In this document: in pieces, positions 24,851 through 33,831 of the stretch
How the letters are laid out: each line of letters begins with the position of its first letter
Numbering within the stretch: the first letter of the stretch is position 1
NCBI GenBank assembly: GCA_964500225.1
Contig: CAZCOA010000002.1
Location: 62,001-126,000 of the forward strand
Direction of reading: 5' to 3'
Source of the DNA: JAAYDY01 sp964500225
GTDB taxonomy: Bacteria > Planctomycetota > Phycisphaerae > FEN-1346 > JAACEH01
DNA length: 64,000 nucleotides
Notes under the pieces: model-generated
Told to the model about the DNA's origin: nothing
The model's input: only the letters and a program-made list of their open reading frames with translations
Databases searched by the model: none
Translations under genes and position numbers: made by a program

Positions 24851-27621
24851 TGCGGCGGCAGATGCTCCCGCTGCGCCGGCGCCTCGGCCGCTGCCGGCCC
24901 GCGCATCACTTTCAGCACCTCGGCATCGTACGGCTGGCGCAGCGACTGGACGTCCACCTGGTCCGGCTGCGGCGTCGTCACGCAGATGACCGCGTGCCCG
25001 ATATACTTGTTGACCGCCCGATGCACATCCTCGGCCGTCACCGCGGCCAGACGCGCCGCGTACTTCTCCTCGAAATCATACCCCAATCCATACAACTCGT
25101 CGAGCGCCATCGTCAGCGCGACCTGCTCGGGCAATTGGCGGCTCATCCGACGGCTGCTGAGAATCGTCGCCTTGGCACGACGCAGGTCGTCCTCGCCGAA
25201 GGCATAGTCCCGACCCGAGTAAATCAGATCCTGCATCAGTCGGGCCACCTTGGTCGCGTTTGCGGGCTGACACACGGCATAGGCCATATAGCCGCCCGGC
25301 AACAGCCCCGCCCGGCCGGTGAAATGGACCACGTACACCAGGGACTGGCCTCGCAGCGTGTCGTGCAGCCACCCGCGCGGCATGTGATAGCCGGAACACA
25401 CCGTGTCAAACACGTCCATCGCGATCCGGTCATCCGTCTGGAACAGATCCGGGCCGCCATAGCCAAGCGTAATCACCGCGGCCCTCTTGTCCGTGCTGCG
25501 CACGTTCACTTCCACGTCCGCAACCTGGCGCATCGCGACGCCCTGCGGCGGCGTCATGGGTTCGCCCGCCTGGAGCGTGGCGAACGCCTTGGCGACCAGC
25601 GCCTCGACCGTCTCCGGATCCACGTCGCCGGCCACCGACAGGACCATGTTACGTCCGCAACGGACCTTCTCGTAGAACGTCCGGAGTTCCTCGACCGTCA
25701 GCCGTCCGATACTCTCTTCCGTACCCGGCGCCGGGAACCGGTACGGGCTGCCCGTGTAGAACGTCTCGTTGAAGAAGAGCATCCCCTCGCCCACGGGATC
25801 GCCCTGGGCGCCGCGGAGGGCGGCCAGTTGCCGCTGCCGCGCGGACTCCAGCAACTCGGCCGAGAACGCCGGCCGCAGCACAATGTCGGCAAAGACGTCC
25901 AGGGCTTTTTCAAAATCCGACCGCAGCACGATCGACTCGACATAAAGGGAGTTCCACCCGCTGTCGGCATCGATGCGTCCGCCCAGGCCGTCGAAGAATG
26001 CGGCTATTTGTTCCTCGTTGCGGGTGGTCGTACCGCGAGTCAGGTATTGAGCCGCCATGGATGACAGCCCCGCCGTCTCGGCCGTCTCGAAGGTCTGCCC
26101 GGCCTTCATCGCCGCGATCATGCTCACGGCGGGCTGCCCTGGCGTCCGGTAGATCAGCAACGTCAGACCGCTCGGCTCGAGCACTTTGCGGATCGTCGTC
26201 GGTTTCATACTCGTGACGGCTTTGCCCTCGGACGCCTCAGCAGCCTGTGGCGGACGCACGATGGCCGTGACGCTATGCGCTCCCAGAAGATATTTCCGTG
26301 CTGCCTGCTGTACCTGGGCAGCCGTCACGGCCTGGATTCGCTGCACATACCGCGCCGAGAAGAACGGGTCCTGCAAGTGCAACTGGTCCGACGCCAGACT
26401 CGACGCCTGGGCATCGGCCGTGCGATGGCGCATCAGCCGTCCGGCGGTCACCTGCGTTTTGACCTTCTGCAACTCCTCATCGGTGGGCGGCTCGCGGCAC
26501 ACGGCCGCCAGGTGCTCCGCCACGGCCGCGCGCACCGCGTCCGCCTTGTCGGGATCGCAGGTAAACGACACGATGAACTGCCCGCCGGGCCAGTACGGGG
26601 TGTAGTTCGACGCATCGATGCCATACACCAGATTGCGACGCGTCTTGAGGTCGGCCGACAGACGGCTGCTCGCCCCATCACCCAGGATGCCGGCCAGCAC
26701 GTCCAGCGGATACAAATCCGGATCGCTTAGCCGGCAGCTCGGGTACCCGATCATGACCTGGGCCAGCTTGGTGCCCATTTCCTTGACAACCACAATGTCC
26801 GACGCCGGCGGCGGCGCCTCCGGCAGCACGGCCGGACGAACGTGCGGTCCGCTCCATGAGGCAAAGGCCCGCTCCAACTGGGCCATCGCTTCGGCCCCGT
26901 CTATATCGCCTGCCGCCACGGCCACCGCATTCGACGGCACGTAATGCATCTTGTAGTACTTCACCACGTCGTCGCGGGTCAGTTTCTGGATGTTCTTGTA
27001 GTAGCCGATGGTCGGCATGCCCTGAGGCAGACCGCGAAACGCCGTCTCACTGAACAGGTAGTAGAGCTGTCGGTCCGGATCCGATTCGCCGGTCAGGATC
27101 TCCCGCTGCACGACCTCGAACTCGCGGTCGAACTCGGCCTGCGGCATCGCCGCGTTCATGATGTTGTCCGACAACAGGCCGATGGCCGTCTCCAGGTGCT
27201 CGGGCGTGGTGCGGATGAAGTATGCCGTCTGGTCGCTGGACGTGTAGGCGTTGGTCGTCGCGCCGATGTCGGCGATGATGCGGTCGATCTCGGCCTCGCT
27301 GCGCGTCGTGGTCGAACCGCCGGCCACCAGATGTTCCACCAAGTGGCTGATGCCCGCGCCCAGGTACTCGCCTTCGAGAATGCCGCCGGCCCGTACCATC
27401 ACATACACGCTCGCCACCGGGGCAGCGCGGTTTTCTTTCGTGATCAGCGTCAGTCCGTTGTCCAGCCGCTTGATCCGGACGCCCTGGGCCTCGCGGGCCA
27501 CCAGGTCGTCGTCTGCGGCCTCGCCGTCAGCCCACAGAACCGTGGGCAGGGCGCCCAACGCCAGCACCGCCACGGTCAGCGCCGTTTTGACCCTCTCTCG
27601 AATCCACTGCGTTCGCATCAT
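24847..27621 (-). CDS. Secreted M16-family zinc metalloprotease, two-domain
   Basis: 924 aa from the ATG at 27621, which overlaps the M20 stop as ATGA. Signal peptide over the first ~31 residues. The active half has the inverted zinc motif HLVEH at about 93-97 with a downstream EFEVVQREI glutamate. The second half (from about residue 460, KPTTIRKVLEPSGLTLLIY) repeats the M16 fold and lacks the HxxEH motif, as usual. Typical of periplasmic peptidases of the PqqL/pitrilysin type that clear small peptides. Adjacent M20 peptidase and small proteins are in the same overlapping run. Confidence 0.92.
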   Translation of the reverse strand: MMRTQWIRERVKTALTVAVLALGALPTVLWADGEAADDDLVAREAQGVRIKRLDNGLTLITKENRAAPVASVYVMVRAGGILEGEYLGAGISHLVEHLVAGGSTTTRSEAEIDRIIADIGATTNAYTSSDQTAYFIRTTPEHLETAIGLLSDNIMNAAMPQAEFDREFEVVQREILTGESDPDRQLYYLFSETAFRGLPQGMPTIGYYKNIQKLTRDDVVKYYKMHYVPSNAVAVAAGDIDGAEAMAQLERAFASWSGPHVRPAVLPEAPPPASDIVVVKEMGTKLAQVMIGYPSCRLSDPDLYPLDVLAGILGDGASSRLSADLKTRRNLVYGIDASNYTPYWPGGQFIVSFTCDPDKADAVRAAVAEHLAAVCREPPTDEELQKVKTQVTAGRLMRHRTADAQASSLASDQLHLQDPFFSARYVQRIQAVTAAQVQQAARKYLLGAHSVTAIVRPPQAAEASEGKAVTSMKPTTIRKVLEPSGLTLLIYRTPGQPAVSMIAAMKAGQTFETAETAGLSSMAAQYLTRGTTTRNEEQIAAFFDGLGGRIDADSGWNSLYVESIVLRSDFEKALDVFADIVLRPAFSAELLESARQRQLAALRGAQGDPVGEGMLFFNETFYTGSPYRFPAPGTEESIGRLTVEELRTFYEKVRCGRNMVLSVAGDVDPETVEALVAKAFATLQAGEPMTPPQGVAMRQVADVEVNVRSTDKRAAVITLGYGGPDLFQTDDRIAMDVFDTVCSGYHMPRGWLHDTLRGQSLVYVVHFTGRAGLLPGGYMAYAVCQPANATKVARLMQDLIYSGRDYAFGEDDLRRAKATILSSRRMSRQLPEQVALTMALDELYGLGYDFEEKYAARLAAVTAEDVHRAVNKYIGHAVICVTTPQPDQVDVQSLRQPYDAEVLKVMRGPAAAEAPAQREHLPPQ

Positions 27622-28805
27622 CGATTCCCCACCAAGGAAAACAGACACACGGCCATCACGGCCGCGAAATCCACCAACTGATCCACCTCGATCGACTCGT
27701 TTGCAACGTGCTCGGTGTTCGGATCGCCGGGGCAGATACCGATGGCCGGAATCCCTGCCTCGATAAATTGCTTGGCGACGGTCGCGCCGCTCATGCCGAA
27801 GGGACTCGGTCGCCTTCCCGTGACGGACTCCACGGCGTCCGACAGCGCCCGGTACACGTCCGAATCCGTCGGCGCCTGCGTCGGCACGTCCTCGGTCATC
27901 ACCTCGACCTCGAAGACGGTGCCGGGGTACTTGCGCTCGAGGCGGTCGATCACATTGCACACCGCCGCCAGCAGTTCGTCGCGGTCCGTTCCCGGCAGGT
28001 ACCGCATGTCCACCTGCATCTCGCACGTGGCCGGAACCATGTTCACGGCCGCGCCGCCCGCAATGACCCCCACATTTTTTGTCGGACCCGGCGGCACGAA
28101 TAGCTCGTTCGTTCCGCCCGGCATGTGCCACTTGTTCAGCCACAACGCCAGCTCGGCCAGCGGGTAGATGGCGCTCGCGCCCGAGTGCGGCCGCGAGCCG
28201 TGCGCCTGGCGGCCGTGGCAGCGGATTTTCAGAAACAGCAGCCCCTTCTCGGCCACGTCGATGGTTTCCATCCGGTGCCCGGCGTCGGGGACAATCGCTG
28301 CGTCGAACCGGCGGAACTGCGGCTGCTTCAGCAGAAACCGCGTACCGAATTCGCTGCCGCACTCCTCGTCGGCTACCCCGAGCAACAGCACCTGACCGGC
28401 CAACTCGTCCTCGTGCTCCTTGAGCAGCTCCACCGCCGCCAGGCACGAGGCCAGGGGCCCCTTATTGTCTTTGACACCGCGGCCATGGATGCGGCCCCTG
28501 CGCACCGTCGCCTTGAACGGGTCGGTTTTCCACCCATCGCCGGCCGGCACCGTGTCCAGGTGGCACACGACGGCCACCCGCGGACGCCCTTGGCCCACGC
28601 AGCCGACGATGTTCGTGCGGCCGGGGGCCTTTTCCAATTTCTCGTAGGGAATCCGGCGCCGCCGGAAGAACTTCTCGACGACCGCCGCCGCGGCCTGCTC
28701 GTTACCCGGCGGATTGACCGTTCTGGCGGCGACGAGGTCGCCTAGACACGCCACAATCTCTTTGCGCCGCCCGCGTACCTGCGCGATGATGTCCTGGGGT
28801 TCCAT
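27618..28805 (-). CDS. M20-family peptidase/deacylase (ArgE/DapE/CPG2 type)
   Basis: 395 aa from the ATG at 28805; an in-frame extension to 28835 is possible. Metal and catalytic elements: VCHLDTVPAGDGW, GRGVKDNKGP (bridging Asp), VADEECGS (paired Glu) and NTEHVANESI near the end. Family members remove acyl or amino-terminal groups from small peptides or amino acids in the cytoplasm. It is the first gene in the overlapping M20-M16-FchA run and follows the response regulator by 42 bases, so it may be under the same promoter. Confidence 0.9.
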   Translation of the reverse strand: MEPQDIIAQVRGRRKEIVACLGDLVAARTVNPPGNEQAAAAVVEKFFRRRRIPYEKLEKAPGRTNIVGCVGQGRPRVAVVCHLDTVPAGDGWKTDPFKATVRRGRIHGRGVKDNKGPLASCLAAVELLKEHEDELAGQVLLLGVADEECGSEFGTRFLLKQPQFRRFDAAIVPDAGHRMETIDVAEKGLLFLKIRCHGRQAHGSRPHSGASAIYPLAELALWLNKWHMPGGTNELFVPPGPTKNVGVIAGGAAVNMVPATCEMQVDMRYLPGTDRDELLAAVCNVIDRLERKYPGTVFEVEVMTEDVPTQAPTDSDVYRALSDAVESVTGRRPSPFGMSGATVAKQFIEAGIPAIGICPGDPNTEHVANESIEVDQLVDFAAVMAVCLFSLVGNR

Positions 28806-28847
28806 ACGGATCCGGTCGCCACGGATCGAGCTCAACGGCGGGATCGT

Positions 28848-29315
28848 TCAGGACTCGTCCCGTTCGCCGGCCTCGACCTCGCTAAGGTAGGCCAATGTCC
28901 GCTCGAGTTCGCTCTTCAGGTGACGCACACGAAGCAGGCTCCGCACTCGTGTCAGCAACTCCAGCTTGCTGATCGGTTTGCTCAGAAAGTCGTCCGTGCC
29001 GGCTTCCACCGCCCGCTCGATGTCTCCCGTCTCCGTCAGGGCCGTCACCATCACGATCGGGATGTCCTGCGTCTTCTCGTCGGACTTCAGTTTGCGGCAG
29101 ATTTCAAAGCCACTGACCTTCGGCATCATGATGTCCAGAAGGATCAGGTCCGGGTTCTCCGCGGCCACCTTCTCCAGCGTCTCCTGGCCGTCGTACGCCA
29201 CCACCACGTCGCACCCCAGATCGTCCAAGTATGCCTGGAGCAGTTCGCAGTTCTGCACGTTGTCGTCGGCCACAAGAATCTTCGATCGCTTGTCCTGACT
29301 TGCCGGCTGACTCAT
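28848..29315 (-). CDS. Single-domain response regulator (REC)
   Basis: 155 aa from the ATG at 29315. A complete receiver domain: acidic pair D17-D18, phosphoacceptor D61 in LLLDIMMP, T91 and K113 (LSKPIS). There is no output domain; the tail after residue ~125 is a charged helix (ELERTLAYLSEVEAGE) that could make a protein contact. It resembles CheY/PleD-type adapters. No histidine kinase lies in the window. Confidence 0.93.
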   Translation of the reverse strand: MSQPASQDKRSKILVADDNVQNCELLQAYLDDLGCDVVVAYDGQETLEKVAAENPDLILLDIMMPKVSGFEICRKLKSDEKTQDIPIVMVTALTETGDIERAVEAGTDDFLSKPISKLELLTRVRSLLRVRHLKSELERTLAYLSEVEAGERDES

Positions 29316-29461
29316 GCCTGCCACTCCGTCGCCCCCTCATGCTTTCCGGCCGGGCGACCCGATGTCGCCCCGCTCTGCCTGCCGACGCTTCCAGCCACAA
29401 CGTCCGCCCGACGTGCCGCGGCATGGATATCGCGCCCGTGCCGCGAGACGGCCGCGCCTGA

Positions 29462-30169
29462 CTACGCTCCGCCGGCAGCCCCCGGCTCACGGCTCTTGAG
29501 CATCGCCTGCACCGCCTCGGCCAGCCGCGGCGTTGCCGTGTGCCCGTCGGCCACCAGTTGCGCACGAAGGTGACTGGCGAGCACGTCAAACGACCCCGCT
29601 GAGTCGATCCCATACCAGTGCGGCATCAACCCCATCACCAGGCTTAGACGCTCCGATCGCGACACCAACCGGTCGAACACCGTGGCCCGGTCGTCCCAGT
29701 CGAAGCCCTGGAACACGTGCGGCATGTCCACCGAGAAACCGACCGCGTACACGTCGCCGTCCATGGCCGGGCCGATGACCAGGTCATCCACCAGCAGATC
29801 GTCGAACGCCCGGACCACGAACTCGTGCGGCAACGTCGCCGCCGTGGGCCACAGGGCCAGCACACGGCGGTGGCCGCCCCGGAACGCCCGCTCGGCCAGA
29901 TCAATCAGCGTTTCGCCCCGGTCGGGCCCTTTGCGTTCCACCAGACGCCACTGTTTCGACCCCATCAAGGCCACCCGCTTCCGCGCCCCATGCGGGCCAT
30001 ACAGCAGCAGCCGCGTCCGAACGTTCAACGCCGCGTAAGCCTGGCACATGTCCATCACGGCGGCGCGATAGACCTTCGCCGCCTCGTCAGCCGTCAGGCG
30101 GCCGACCAAGTGGCTGAAGACCTGACCCGGAACCGGGTCCTGCACCACCAGTGCCAACAGCGTGGACAT
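29462..30169 (-). CDS. DUF2064 / TIGR04282-type glycosyltransferase-like protein
   Basis: 235 aa. The pattern QDPVPGQVFSHLV at the start, WRLVERKGPDRGETLIDLAERAF and GPAMDGDVYAVGF in the middle match DUF2064 proteins, which have a GT-A-like nucleotide-diphospho-sugar fold. They are thought to act in sugar or cofactor transfer, but no reaction is established. A TATAAT-bearing promoter lies upstream at 30235-30263. Divergent to mfd. Confidence 0.78.
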   Translation of the reverse strand: MSTLLALVVQDPVPGQVFSHLVGRLTADEAAKVYRAAVMDMCQAYAALNVRTRLLLYGPHGARKRVALMGSKQWRLVERKGPDRGETLIDLAERAFRGGHRRVLALWPTAATLPHEFVVRAFDDLLVDDLVIGPAMDGDVYAVGFSVDMPHVFQGFDWDDRATVFDRLVSRSERLSLVMGLMPHWYGIDSAGSFDVLASHLRAQLVADGHTATPRLAEAVQAMLKSREPGAAGGA

Positions 30170-30234
30170 GGCCTGTCCTTCATAGACGCGCCCTGGAACG
30201 AAACAGCGGTCTTCACCAGACCGCGTGACATACG

Positions 30235-30263
30235 ATTATAGTTGTGCCTCGGGGACAAGTCTA
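30235..30263 (-). promoter_or_regulatory. Candidate promoter for the DUF2064 gene
   Basis: Minus strand -10 TATAAT (30235-30240), 17-base spacer, weak -35 TAGACT (30258-30263). Confidence 0.45.
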
Positions 30264-30298
30264 TGAAAAACGAAGGACCGCCTGCGGCCACGGTGGAG

Positions 30299-30327
30299 TT
30301 GACGCCCGCGGCGGCTCAGGATACCAT
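30299..30327 (+). promoter_or_regulatory. Candidate promoter for mfd
   Basis: TTGACG (30299-30304), 17-base spacer, TACCAT (30322-30327), ahead of the mfd start at 30379. Confidence 0.4.
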
Positions 30328-30378
30328 CTTTCCCATCCCCGGCGGCACCGGTCGAGCCGGGACACGTGTTTCTTTTGG

Positions 30379-33300
30379 ATGGCGTCGTTGAAGGCCGGAC
30401 CGAAAGCTTTGCCGCAGTGGTTGGCCCGAGAGGCGGCCTTCGGCGACCTGACGGCCACACTGGAGAAATCCGGGGCTGCCACGGCCGAAGGCCTGTGGGG
30501 ATCCTCTGCGCGCGCTCTGGCCGCCGCATGCTTCCAGCGGCATAGCTCGCCCGTCGTTCTGTACTGTCTGGCCCACATCAACGACGCCGAGGACGTGCGC
30601 GACGAGCTGGCCGCGTTCACAGGTTGGCCGGTTGAGCTGTTTCCAGCCTGGGAGGCCCTGCCGCGCGAGGCCGACGTCAGCGACGACATCCTGGCCGGGC
30701 GGCTGCGTCTGCTCAAGCAGCTCAAAGCCCTGCGAGCTGCAACCGGCGCCGCCCACGAAGGCCCGCCGCTGGTGGTCGTCGCGCCGATCCAAGCCCTGCT
30801 CCAGCCGGTACCCAGCCCGCGACACCTCGACGACAACACTCTGCTGCTGCGGGTCGGCGACGAGCGCGACCCGGAGAAGATCCGGGCGTGGCTGGTCGAA
30901 CGCGGTTTCGAACCGGCCGACCTAATCAGTCAGCGCGGTGAGTTCAGCATGCGCGGGGGCATTCTGGACGTTTTCCCGCCGGCGGCCGTCATGCCATACC
31001 GCCTTGAGTTCTTCGGCGACTCGATCGAGAGCATCCGCACCTTCGACGTGGCCACGCAGAAGAGCATCGGCGAGACGCGCGAGGTGGCCATCACATTCCT
31101 GCCGCAGGGTGCCGTCAGGCCCGAAGCCACATGCAACCTGCTCCATTATCTGCCGGAGACCACACTGACCGTCTGGCAGGATCCGCTCGAGGTAGCCGAA
31201 CTCGGCCGCAGCTTCGTCGCGCGGCTGGCCTCTCCGGTCGGCATCTATGAGTACGACGGCCTCGTACGACAGCGGGCGGCCTTCCCGAGATTGGACCTGT
31301 GGAGCTTCGCCGCCGCGGGCGACCAGCACAGCCGGTTCACCTTCCGCGTAGAGTCCGTCCAGCGGTTTAGCGGCAAGGTCGATCGCGTTCGCGACGAGCT
31401 GACCCAACTGGCCGGCGAGAATCGTATCTGGATCTTCTGCGACAACCAGGGCGAACGTCAGCGGCTGGACGAACTGATCCGCGAAATGCCCGAGCCCGTG
31501 CGCGGCCACATTCAGACCTGCCTTGGCCCGCTGTGCGAAGGGTTCCGCCTGGTCGATGCCGCCATGGTCGCCGTCGGCAACCGCGAGCTTTTCCAGCGGT
31601 ACCAGGTGCGACGCCCGGTATCGCAACGGCCGGAGTCGCGCCCCATCGACTCGTTCCTGGAACTGAAGGTGGACGATTACGTGGTCCACTTGGTCCACGG
31701 CATCGGCCGGTACCTGGGCATCGAGACCCTGAGGCAGGACGGCAAGACCGAGGACTTTCTGGCGATCGAGTACCGCGACGGGGCAAAAATGTACGTTCCC
31801 GCGTCGCACGTCCACCTGGTCCAGAAGTACGTTGGCGGGTTCAAGGGCAACGTGGTCCTGTCGAAGCTCGGCGGCAAGGCCTGGGCCGAACGCAAGCAGC
31901 GTGTGGCCGAGGCCGTCCAGGACCTGGCCTTGGAGCTGCTGGAGACCGAGGCCGCCCGGGCCGCCCAGAGCGGATTCCAGTACCCTTGCGACACCCTCTG
32001 GATGCGCGAGCTGGAAGCATCGTTCCCCTATCAGGAGACCGACGACCAGCTCGCCGCCATGGAGGAAATCAAACGCGACATGCAATCGAGCCGCGCCATG
32101 GACCGGCTCATCTGCGGCGATGTGGGTTACGGCAAGACCGAGTTGGCCGTGCGCGCCGTCTTCAAGGCCGCCGAGGCTGGCAAGCAGGCCGCCGTCCTCG
32201 TGCCGACCACCATCCTCGCCGAACAGCACTACCGCACCTTCAGCGAGCGACTGGCCGACTATCCCGTCACGGTCGCCATGCTCAGCCGCTTCCTCACCAA
32301 GGGGCAGCAGAACGACGTGCTCGACCGCGTCCGCAAAGGGGAAGTGGATATCGTCATCGGCACCCACCGCCTGCTGAGCGAGGACGTGACATTCGCGGAC
32401 CTGGGGCTGGTCGTCATCGACGAGGAGCAACGTTTCGGGGTGGAGCACAAAGAGCGTCTCAAGCGGTTCCGCCGCACGGTGGATGTCCTGACGCTGACGG
32501 CTACGCCCATTCCGCGAACGCTGCATATGAGCCTGCTGGGGATTCGCGACATATCGAGTCTCTCGACGCCGCCGCAAGACCGCCGCGCCATCCGCACCGA
32601 GGTCTGCCGCTGGGACGACCAACTCATACGCCAGGCCATTCTGCGCGAGCTGAACCGCGATGGGCAGGTGTTCTTCGTCCACAACCGCATCTACAACATC
32701 CAGGAGGTGACCGCGCAACTGGCGGCCCTGGTGCCCGAGGCCCGCATCGTCTGGGCCCACGGCCAGATGCCCGAACACGAGCTGGAGGAGCGGATGCACG
32801 ATTTCTTCCAGCGCCGCGCCGACATCCTCGTCAGCACGACGATCATCGAGAGCGGCCTCGACATTCCCACGGCCAACACCATGTTCATCAACATGGCCGA
32901 CCTGTTCGGCCTGGCCGAACTGCACCAGCTCCGCGGCCGCATCGGCCGTTACAAGCATCGCGGCTACTGTTATCTGCTGCTGCCGAGGGATCGCCCCATT
33001 CGGCCCGAGGCCGTCAAGCGGCTCAAGGCCATCGAGGAGTTCAGCGAACTGGGCAGCGGGTTCCAGATCGCCATGCGCGACCTCGAAATTCGCGGCGCGG
33101 GCAACATCCTCGGCCCCGAACAGAGCGGGCACATTGCCGCCGTGGGGTACGAGCTGTTCTGCCAGTTGCTCGAAGACGCCATCCGCCGCGCCAAGGGGCT
33201 GGCCGTCCCGGACCAGTTCGAGACCATTGTTGAGCTGGGCGTCAGCGCCTACCTGCCCAAGGACTACGCCCCGAGCGACCGCCAGCGGATGACCGTCTAT

Positions 33301-33642
33301 CGCATGATCAGCCGTGCCAAAACCCTCGACCTCCTGAACGAAGTCCGCCAGGACGTGGTGGACCTGCTGGGCAAACTGCCCCCGCCGGCGGAGTTCCTGT
33401 TCGACCTCCAGGAAATCCGCATTCATGCCGCCCGCTGGCGCGTCAGTCACATCAAGTCTGTCGGCAACGATGTCATCTTCACCATCGAGAACCTCCAGTG
33501 CGTCGGCCCGCTCTTTACCGGCGCCCCCGGCAAGGTCCGCGTCGTCAACGAACGCACCGTTTACCTCCGCCTCCGCCCCGAGTCCATGGACCCCCTGCGT
33601 CTGGTCATCATCCTTAAGCAACTCCTTGCCAAGCCGTCGTGA
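30379..33642 (+). CDS. mfd: Transcription-repair coupling factor Mfd
   Basis: 1087 aa from the ATG at 30379; upstream in-frame codons to 30244 are not family-like. Mfd removes stalled RNA polymerase and recruits UvrA. Domains in order: UvrB-like N-terminal region (residues ~60-330), RNA-polymerase-interacting domain at ~430-510 (DSFLELKVDDYVVHLVHGIG), helicase domain with Walker A DVGYGKTELAVRA and Walker B VVIDEEQRFGV, TRG motif and C-terminal autoinhibitory domain. The second box is DEEQ, as is normal for Mfd. Slightly shorter than the ~1150 aa of E. coli. A long open frame lies antisense to it and is not coding. Confidence 0.96.
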   Translation: MASLKAGPKALPQWLAREAAFGDLTATLEKSGAATAEGLWGSSARALAAACFQRHSSPVVLYCLAHINDAEDVRDELAAFTGWPVELFPAWEALPREADVSDDILAGRLRLLKQLKALRAATGAAHEGPPLVVVAPIQALLQPVPSPRHLDDNTLLLRVGDERDPEKIRAWLVERGFEPADLISQRGEFSMRGGILDVFPPAAVMPYRLEFFGDSIESIRTFDVATQKSIGETREVAITFLPQGAVRPEATCNLLHYLPETTLTVWQDPLEVAELGRSFVARLASPVGIYEYDGLVRQRAAFPRLDLWSFAAAGDQHSRFTFRVESVQRFSGKVDRVRDELTQLAGENRIWIFCDNQGERQRLDELIREMPEPVRGHIQTCLGPLCEGFRLVDAAMVAVGNRELFQRYQVRRPVSQRPESRPIDSFLELKVDDYVVHLVHGIGRYLGIETLRQDGKTEDFLAIEYRDGAKMYVPASHVHLVQKYVGGFKGNVVLSKLGGKAWAERKQRVAEAVQDLALELLETEAARAAQSGFQYPCDTLWMRELEASFPYQETDDQLAAMEEIKRDMQSSRAMDRLICGDVGYGKTELAVRAVFKAAEAGKQAAVLVPTTILAEQHYRTFSERLADYPVTVAMLSRFLTKGQQNDVLDRVRKGEVDIVIGTHRLLSEDVTFADLGLVVIDEEQRFGVEHKERLKRFRRTVDVLTLTATPIPRTLHMSLLGIRDISSLSTPPQDRRAIRTEVCRWDDQLIRQAILRELNRDGQVFFVHNRIYNIQEVTAQLAALVPEARIVWAHGQMPEHELEERMHDFFQRRADILVSTTIIESGLDIPTANTMFINMADLFGLAELHQLRGRIGRYKHRGYCYLLLPRDRPIRPEAVKRLKAIEEFSELGSGFQIAMRDLEIRGAGNILGPEQSGHIAAVGYELFCQLLEDAIRRAKGLAVPDQFETIVELGVSAYLPKDYAPSDRQRMTVYRMISRAKTLDLLNEVRQDVVDLLGKLPPPAEFLFDLQEIRIHAARWRVSHIKSVGNDVIFTIENLQCVGPLFTGAPGKVRVVNERTVYLRLRPESMDPLRLVIILKQLLAKPS

Positions 33643-33765
33643 GCGACAACCGCCGGTTCCATGGGCAAACGCCGCCGGGCACGTCTTGGCCGGACGATCC
33701 CCCTGTCGTCACATCGGCCTGTCCCGGACGATTCTCGATGCCGCCACGGCCGATGCCCGAAGGCT

Positions 33766-33794
33766 TGCCGCCATGGGAAGGACACGCTATAATG
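33766..33794 (+). promoter_or_regulatory. Strong promoter for the PpiC-type lipoprotein
   Basis: TTGCCG (33766-33771), 17-base spacer, consensus TATAAT (33789-33794); predicted start about 30 bases before the ATG at 33832. Confidence 0.7.
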
Positions 33795-33831
33795 CCGCCG
33801 CTCCTGGGGGAGCACGGAAATTGGGGGTCCT

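Noticed and set aside
30922..33621. A long open frame antisense to mfd (about 900 codons)
   Set aside because: It lies exactly opposite a clear Mfd gene, shows no domain, and is explained by high GC and codon bias.
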